64,000 nt of DNA from Lojkania enalia (lineage: Eukaryota > Ascomycota > Dothideomycetes > Pleosporales). Below the pieces are notes generated by a model, which ran no database searches, was not told where the DNA came from, and saw nothing but the letters and a program-made list of their open reading frames with translations. Of this stretch, positions 56,841 through 64,000 are shown in pieces. Each line of letters starts with the position of its first letter. Positions within the stretch are counted from its first letter, which is position 1. Position numbers and translations under genes: made by a program. The stretch is from assembly GCA_010094045.1 (NCBI GenBank), contig ML986598.1, positions 1 to 64,000 of the forward strand. The letters are read 5' to 3'.

Positions 56841-57688
56841 TCCGTACAATAGCGAAATTCAAACGGCTCCTAAAGGACCGATATTTCAAATGCACATCAG
56901 ACACATGATTTTCCCTGGTCCCTGGATTTGTGTTCGTTGGTTGTGCCGGGCCACTATCGTCCTCGGTAACTCAATTCGGACATCGGTGCACCTACCGTCC
57001 GTGAATATTAATCGGATATGGGCGACATTTGGCGCAGGCCGAGAGCTCGTTAATGAGAGCCTCACGTCAGCTCTCCTTTCCAGCGACAGGAGCGGCGCTG
57101 GGCGTAGGTGATAGTTGGTAAATCCGCAAGGGGGTTTCGGCCAAGGCGTCAGCCTCAGCCCCGACCTAATTCCCCAAAGGTCGGTGGTTGCTACACGCTT
57201 CTAGAAATGCTTAGTCGTCATGTTGATGCTGTGTATGTATGATTCGCCCGACCGCCTCGTCCGAGCAGCGTTGCGGCGTCTGCGTAGTTGCAGATGAGAA
57301 ACATGACGATATTAGAAGTGATATATATGCCATTGGAGTGCAGCTACATGACAGCTCGCAGCGACCCATCGACAACCCAACAAACTACTTCATATAGAGA
57401 CCCGGGGCCCCGCGCTCACCCCCAAACGCAAACACCGGTTATCAAGCATTTGTTCAGAATATTGCCAGTTGCGAGTTCGATTAGCTAAGGCGGGCACGGC
57501 ATCAGCAATTGGGCACGCTATTCCACATCTAGAACGAGGAACTGCCTATCTCGAGCCTTTTTCAATCCTCGATCAGCCCTCCATCCAAGCTATCAACTCT
57601 CCTTTGTGCGCGTCGCGCTCGCTCTTTTCCTGTTCAGTCGTTTACGACTGTGTCCAGGCAAGCTCCTGGGAGGCATCTTCGCCTACTA
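56841..57688. other. intergenic, promoter of the tandem BTB gene
   Basis: No supported gene; short frames only. The last 250 bases are the likely 5' leader. The BTB reading frame extends upstream to about 57650 without an ATG. Confidence 0.5.
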
Positions 57689-60261
57689 ATGCCTGACCAG
57701 CCCGGCCCCACGACCTCACGAGACTTCGCATTTCAAAGCACTGACCAATCCTTTGCCCATCCGCTAGGCGCAGGAGACAACGCGACCTCTTCGACCTTTC
57801 GCCGACGCTCGCACGATCGTTACGATGCTGAAGGGGATACAAATGCTGCAAGCGCATCGTCATCAGCGAACCCGGCGGCTTCGCAGGACAATCCCCTGAG
57901 ATTTCCCGACTTCAGCGGCCAGCAAGCCCAAGGGCAGTTCCCTACCTACGGCTTCAGTCCCGGCGGCCCTCTTGTGTGGGACTGGAACAACTCAATTGAG
58001 TTCCCCGACTTCACAAACCACTACGAGCCTCAGGGGGAGCTTGTTCAGGAGCTTCAGAACCAGGGCGTACCCACGAACGACTTTACGATACCGCTGCCGG
58101 TCACGACGACGGATACTATCTACCAGTCTCCCCAGCCGGTCCCGAACGGACCCCCAACAAACGCCCAGAATCCGCTATCGCCACCTCCAAAGCCCGCCTC
58201 CAGGCCCGCGCTACAGACGGGTATGAAGAGGAAGGCCGAATCCGAGCCCAACTCTGCTGTGTCACAGTCTTTGGGTTTCTCGACGGAGCTTCAGCAGAAC
58301 CCCGCGAAGCGCCAGAATAAATCACGATCTTCGTCCTTAGCTTCTGCGACCTCTCCAGTTGTCGCGGCTGTGAACGACATCCAGCGCTCCTCTATGACCC
58401 AAGCTACCGCCACCGCTGCGGCTACCGAGCCTACTCCACAGACCAACTCGCACACGAACAATGAAACGCAACGGCGGAAAGAGCTTAGCAAGGGAACCGG
58501 ACCGCAGGGCAGGGTTATTGATGTCTCAAGGCCTAGAAAAATTGTGGAATCGCCTGGGGGTCATGACCATCTACCTGCTGGTAAGGTATTTCCAATACAG
58601 ATCGGGTCGGAATTGTTCAGACTATCGGGCGCGTCACTCTCATCTGATGGTAAGAATCCTCTATTTAACTCTCCCTCAAATGATGACAATCATGGCTAAC
58701 TATGAAAGAGCACCCTCATATTTCACGCATTTTTTTGGAGAACAACTGCATAACAATCAAGGTCGAGCTGGTGACTTGAGAACACTGTACATTGACCGTG
58801 ATCCCGAGACCTTCCGCGATATTGCGCTACATTTGCAGGGCTACCATATTGTCCCTCGAGACGGCGAGCACTTTGTGCGTCTCTTTGCTGACGCCCAGTT
58901 CTACTCGCGTAAGTCATGGTTCCCCTGAAAAGATGCAAGTTTGTTGACACAGCATAGTCCCCCGCCTCACGAAACAGCTCTTCAAAGAAGATATATTCAT
59001 CCGCATTGGCGGCACTCCGTTCCAGATTCCACGTGACTTGTTCAACTCCCCCGGTGACAGTCCCAATTACTTTTCACTCGGCTTCGCACAGTTCTTTTCC
59101 ACACCTACAGAGGTATTTCCAGGCCTAGATCGAAATGCACTTCTACGACCGCCATCAATATCTCCTCCCCGGGTTCCTCACAAGAGCGGGGTGACTTTTA
59201 TGGAGCTAGTGAGAATGCTTCAGGGGTATAAGGTCGAGATCAGGAACGAGGAACATCGATCACAACTGCTTAGAGACGCGCGGTATTTCCACTTAAAGGG
59301 CTTGGAACAACGGTTAATACCTTGCGAGATTTCATACAATCTGAAGAGGAATCAATCCGAGATTTTAATCCGGCTGGAAGATATACGGCAATCCGGGGTA
59401 TCATTTACGCCAGATATCCCACCCAGCAACTCCAACTCGGGTTCAGGCTCGGCGGCAGCATCAGTAACGGGAAGATCACCCGCTCCGGAATGTAGCAAAC
59501 CTTCGAGCCCAGCACCATCACTTTCGTACGGTAGCTCGAGGGCCGGATCAGTGTGCTATGCCCGCCCTTACACAGACGACAATGCGAGCACAAGTCATCT
59601 GATTCTTGAAATCTCATCCTCTGAATCCACCACATTACAATTTCCCACATACGCTCCCATGCCCTCGTCTTCAGACCTCAGGCTGAATCTGAGAGCCACT
59701 TTCCATGCTTCCACCCTCGCTCGCATAACCTCCCTCTTCAGCGTTATCGCCTCAAAAATGGGTCTTCCCGCAACCCAGCCTCTAGGCCTCATGATGCTCT
59801 CGTCTGGTAGTGGCATCGCGGGGCAGCCCGTATCCCCCGCCAACTCTGGCGTCAGCGAGCGCCGCGTCCGCGTGCGGCTGCAGCCAGATTGCTATATTGA
59901 GATTGACGGATCATCTGTCGAGCTCGACATTGATACAGAATCGGGCCGGCTCGGCGTAAAACGAGTCGAAACCAAACCCCGGACGAAGCGAGTACGCATC
60001 TCAGAAGACCGGTACGAGCACGACGGCAATGTCGAGGTCAAGAAGAGCGAGTGGATCTGGGGCGGTGCGAAGAAAGAGGATTTGCGGCAGCCAGATGACC
60101 ATGAGGAGGAATGGATCATCAAGCGCGCGCATTGGCGGCTAAGAGTTGAACCTGTTGATGAGGAGGCAGGGAGAATGCAGGTTGTTCTCTGCGGTGTTAG
60201 GATTGAAGGGTTTAGTGTTGAGAGGAGTCGGAATAGAGACCGGGGTTTCTTGGAGAGATAG
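57689..60261 (+). CDS. tandem BTB/POZ (T1-like) domain protein
   Basis: Three exons (57689-58649, 58711-58908 and 58958-60261) give 820 residues. About 290 N-terminal residues are Pro/Ser/Asn/Gln-rich, with a possible nuclear signal near GMKRKAESEP. A first BTB-like domain (about 298-390) has FPIQIGSELFRLSG, APSYFTHFF, LYIDRDPETFRDIALHLQGYHI and FADAQFYSLPRL. A second (about 395-510) has DIFIRIGGTPFQIPRDLF, PNYFSLGFAQFF, MELVRMLQGYKVEI and LLRDARYFHLKGLEQRL. The D-R-D-P-x-x-F and G-Y motifs are those of the potassium-channel T1-type BTB fold. Both introns fall inside the first domain and restore its pattern. A Ser-rich linker and a basic C-terminal region follow. Known BTB proteins bind partners such as cullin 3; whether this one does is unknown. 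Confidence 0.82.
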
Positions 60262-61156
60262 ATGAGCGGCTAATGGATGGTTTTAGCTTATTTAGTGTCT
60301 AACTTTTTGAGACTTGGGGCTAGCACGTGGGCTTGGTGCATTGGGAATATGGGGTGTGGTTTGATATTATTTTTTGAGTGTGGTTTTAAGGAATGGGGTC
60401 TATACTTTGAGCCAGGAATTCTATAGTAATTTTAGTTCAATGTTAAAGGCTATATGAAGTCTACTTTAGCACTTGTTATACTATCCTTAAACTACAAATT
60501 ATTCTACTTTGTGTATAATGTTGACATACCGAGAATCTAGGTTCCTAGAGAGGTGTAAGTGCTACTAGGCCGAAGCCTTCAACATGTCGGATCTTAGGAG
60601 CTAGGTTTGGAGTCTTGTTCGAGGCTTCCTTTCGCCTCGTTTAGGATAGCGTTTGCTACTATTTGTGGGTCTGGGGCAGTCCTGGAACACAGTTGTGCGT
60701 CGACACCATTCGTTTTGCATCTAAAATTTTCATAAGTAGCATAGTAGGGCCAAAAAAAAAAAAAAAAAAAAAAAAATGGCGGCAACGAGCCCAAGTGCAA
60801 ACGATCACGGAAATTCAGACTTCATGGTTGGGCTGTATATTCTATTAAGAAGCCTACAGACCTGAGGATGGAATCTAGCGTATTTATTCTAAACGTATTC
60901 TACCAAAACCTCTCTATGCAACCGTCTTTCTTAAGCAAATACCTATGCTAAAAAGGAAATGAGATCGACGAATCCCAGTCCAAGCCCAATCTCCCACTCA
61001 ACCGCCGCACTTCTTCTCCCAACCTCTTCTTCCGACAACTCTCAGTCCAGATCCTCGTCTTCTCGTGTTTGGAAGTGGTTCCGCGCTCTGCTGGCCTAAA
61101 TCATTCTATACTCGCTACTCAGATGCGTGGCGATGTGCGAATCTATGGTTTCCTCC
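60262..61156. other. intergenic with an A25 tract
   Basis: AT-rich 3' flank of the BTB gene; a run of 25 A at 60752-60776. No coding sequence seen. Confidence 0.55.
60752..60776. repeat. A25 homopolymer
   Basis: Twenty-five A in a row in non-coding sequence. It could be the tail of an old retrotransposed insertion, but I see no element body or target-site duplication next to it. Confidence 0.85.
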
Positions 61157-63058
61157 CTATCCCCCATAGAACTTCCGGTCCTCGCCCCCAACCGGCACGG
61201 CCAGGTCATACGAGTCTCGGAAGCGGATATCCGCGTAGTCGAGATCGACGGTTGTTTTGTGAGTGATGGGTTGGTAGGATAGTGAGTCCGAGTCGTCGAC
61301 CTCGAACGCCCAGATGTCACCGCGGAAGGGGAAGTCCCACATGTCATTTGCGAAGGGGTCTTGGGATGTTATCTTTTTGAAGGCCCTGGCGATAGCGGGT
61401 TGGGGGCCGTTTAGGTGGTAGTAGACCCAGAGCGTGAGGAAGCTGGCGCCAATATGGAATTCGAGTTGGGCATAGGAGTAGTAGTCCAGAGGTGGTTTAG
61501 CGTCCGGGCCTCAGGGGAGGCAGGAGGGAACCTAAAAGGTGTCGGGACGCCCGAAGAGGATTCTTCCAGTGGTTGATTCTTTCGGAAGCAGGCGGACGCG
61601 TTCGAGGCACTATGTGCCACTGACCCCTAGTTTCAACGCGTCTATGAGAAATTACCGACCGCTCCGAACATGCCATTGAGGGAATTCTGCACTTCGCCCA
61701 TCTAGGACAGCTCGCGAAGCGAAGGATTCTGATATGCTAGGAAGCACTATCTAATTCTGCACCGAGTTCGCCATGTCCTTTTCCTTGGATTGGACAGCTT
61801 CGTGGCCGATCTTTTGGAACATCGTGTCTTGTAGAAAGGTTAGGGCTTCGTTAATATATCCGTATTCGCCCGTGATATAGAAGGAAAATGCGTAGTTGGC
61901 AGAGATTTGTCGGTGCATGCCTATTGTCTGATGATGGATTCCACCTAGAGTATTTCCGTGGAAGTGGATCTCCCAGCATAAATGGTAGGAAAGCTTGCTA
62001 ACGCCAATATGTGGGTGTATAGACTTGCCGGCTGCCTCGTTGGAGTGGCGGAGTAGGAGCTGCAGCTTGTGATGGAAGTATCTCTTGGATGGACTTTATC
62101 ATTCTGCCTTCCTAGAAAGCCTTAGTTCTTCTATAGCCTTATTTCTCAATTGAGATTTTTTGAGGCGCAGCGAGCTTTCGATAGTGCGAGACAGGCCTTT
62201 CTTCGGCAGAGAGAATTAGAGGTACACTGGGATGAACTTTATAATCACTGTAGTTGCCGAGGACTTCAGTTCATCACGGACTAGGTAGAAAATATTCCAT
62301 ATCATCGAAATTGTTCCCAGCATCCCCAGGTTCGCGATCATTTTGCGAAAGGGTTCATCGGCCTGAGTGGATGAATTATGTTCGCCCTTATACGGCGGAT
62401 AGAACTGTCACCGCTTTCTTTTTTGAACCTTAAAGCATTCGAACTACCTCGTTCCAGTCTTCTCGGAATAAGTGCACATCAGCACTAGGGTTTTTCTCCT
62501 TTAGAACTGTCTGCACGGTGTCGAAATTGATCTCCTTCATAGAAGTAGCGCTCTCGATTGCGTCGTGGACATTTCCTACATAATAATCAATTTTCTCCTT
62601 CCAAAGTCAACGGCAGTATCCCAAAAACCGTTATCATCGGGATCTTCAGAGATTTGGTTTAGCCCCCTTTCGATTTAATCTGCAAAATCCTGGTCGCTAA
62701 CAATGGCCGTCTGCATTGTACGGGCAAGCATTCTTAGCAATCCAAACCTCTTAGCGGTTCCGCCTAACGTCAGCGCTGACGCTGTCACGTTTTCCGGCAT
62801 CCTGCTCTTCGTTCCATTCTTTTTGAATCTTGCGAATAGCAAAGACAGGAGATCGAGGAAGGTATCCCTGATGTTCGCGAGTTGGGCCGCCGATGAATCT
62901 GAGTCAAATCCCGGCGTTATATCCGAGGCTGCCCCTCGTTGCCACTTAATCATACTAAGATAATACGCTGCCGCAAAGGACTCCTAGAACCCAAGGCTTG
63001 GAAGCTTCCACACCTCTTATTCGTACGCTGCGGCGTTTTCCGGCGCCGAGTAAGCCAT
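61157..63058 (-). pseudogene. decayed gene with CAA/CAG-to-stop changes throughout
   Basis: A minus-strand gene body can be followed from a clean ATG at 63058 to a TAA-type end at 61157, but it is interrupted many times. In-frame stops (first base) include 63019 (TAA), 62986 (TAG), 62677 (TAA), 62432 (TAA, after a one-base frame change near 62585), 62218 (TAA), 62101/62098 (TGA TAA) and 61753 (TAG). A further TGA lies near 61512. Between stops the translation is coding-like: NIRDTFLDLLSLLFARFKK, LGMLGTISMIWNIFYLVRDE (a possible membrane segment), FYITGEYGYINEALTFLQ, and the end FRGDIWAFEVDD. A plausible old intron (GTAATT to CTAG, about 61660-61625) survives. I do not recognise the family. 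Every stop is one C-to-T change from CAA, CAG or CGA, which fits RIP. Confidence 0.75.
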
Positions 63059-64000
63059 AGTGATGTCTATGGCGCTGTGATTCTAGCGAGGCTATAGTAA
63101 CGGTCGATAGTGTAGGTGAATTCCAAAATTCAGCATTAAACTCAATTTATACGACTAGGTAATCTATCATATCCTCTATCCGCAACGCTACGCAACTTCC
63201 AAGCGACTGTGGAAACAGGGTGTGAAGCTGGGACTCTATACTCTACATGCTTTAGTTACTTTTCCCTAGGCTAAGAGGATTACATATCTCGGTCGACGAA
63301 TAGTTAGGCTAGCGCCTAGGTTCTAGGCTAGGGGTTGAGTCGTTGGGGACTATTACGAGGGGATTCTGCTTCTGTGGGTAACGGCTGGGAGTGAGGGTGT
63401 TGAAGATGTAGAATGTAATTATGTATTCGGGATTGGATGTTTCTGGGTTTCAATCGGTTTCCCTCGATATAAGCGGAATATTATTAGTAGCATTAATTTG
63501 CACCGCGGAGTTCAAAGCGCTGTAGAGATAACAACGGGTTCGGACGGGACGTTAGAACCCGTCAGCATGTGTTAATTTTCGATTATGCTTATTTAAGGGA
63601 GGAAAATTCCTAAAAGTCCCCGTTTAATGCTTCTATCAGAAGACTAAGGAACTTCAAGATAAAGTTCAATATTATCATCCTAGATATATTCTACTTAGAT
63701 CTTAAGCAAATGTAACATCTATCTAGGGTATCTTCCTACATCCATTGCATCTCTTTAACATCTCCGTCAACGTCCCCAAATCTCCATTTCTACCCAATAC
63801 CGATTTTCCACATTTGCCACCTCCACAACACGCGCCATTTTCTTTCGGTCAATATGTAGGTCCGAGTGTCCATTTGCTAGTAACGCAGGAGTCAATTCCA
63901 CACCCACTAATGAGCTGGTTTGAGAAGGCGTGGACGAAACAGACTTTTCATCGGATAGAGGCGTCGGTGATGCTGATCGAGGACTTGATGAAGCTGGTGA
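63059..64000. other. AT-rich right end, nothing recognised
   Basis: TA-rich sequence (for example 63480-63720) with no open frame of note. It may continue the decayed repeat environment of the neighbouring pseudogene, or be the promoter side of that lost gene. Confidence 0.45.

Noticed and set aside
60752..60776. Poly(A) tail of a retroelement insertion
   Set aside because: No reverse transcriptase remnant or flanking target-site duplication; similar homopolymers occur elsewhere in the window.
40915..63058. Reassigned stop codons (TAG/TAA read as Gln)
   Set aside because: The two genes with in-frame TAG/TAA also contain TGA codons and frame changes, while intact genes in the window end normally at TAG or TAA (for example 5700-5702 and 15427-15429). 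RIP explains the pattern more simply.

Overview
The window is nuclear DNA of a filamentous ascomycete (Pezizomycotina). Most genes are split by short GT-AG introns (about 45 to 110 bases), usually with a CTAAC-like branch site just before the acceptor. The proteins have ascomycete counterparts: the TORC1-linked GTPase Gtr2, a mitochondrial phosphate carrier, a complex I B15-like subunit, an intracellular GH13 amylase, an FMP42-type transporter, F-box proteins and GPI-type surface proteins. Two decayed genes carry repeated in-frame TAG/TAA/TGA codons of the kind CpA-to-TpA mutation (RIP) would leave. Nothing visible allows a call to genus.

Layout. 1-12.3 kb: a long upstream region, then Gtr2 (+), a membrane-anchored cytochrome b5-fold protein (+), an F-box-like protein (-) and a 1229-residue F-box protein rich in Gln and Pro (+). 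13-19.5 kb: a short-chain dehydrogenase, a 63-residue single-TM protein and a DHA1 drug/polyamine transporter. 20.7-23 kb: two adjacent surface-protein genes, both with a signal peptide and a GPI-like tail. 23-28.7 kb: gene-poor, AT-rich sequence holding one small gene. 28.7-40.2 kb: a cytochrome b561, a 999-residue Gln-rich protein, a Wdr8/WRAP73 WD40 protein, a small Gly-rich protein (-) and the phosphate carrier (-). 40.9-42.5 kb: pseudogene 1. 43.7-51 kb: an FMP42-like transporter, alpha-amylase (-), an OGFr-domain protein and a four-exon complex I subunit (-). 51.8-56.8 kb: an orphan zinc-finger fragment, a PhnB-like VOC protein (-) and a glutathione S-transferase. 57.7-60.3 kb: a tandem BTB protein. 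61.2-63.1 kb: pseudogene 2, followed by AT-rich sequence.

There is no biosynthetic cluster, intact transposon or CRISPR array. Genes alternate strands and look individually regulated. The common theme is housekeeping and surface biology: mitochondrial energy metabolism (phosphate carrier, complex I subunit), nutrient signalling (Gtr2), intracellular glucan metabolism (amylase), and cell-wall or membrane proteins. Exon boundaries were assigned by eye from splice signals, reading-frame continuity and remembered family patterns. No searches were run.
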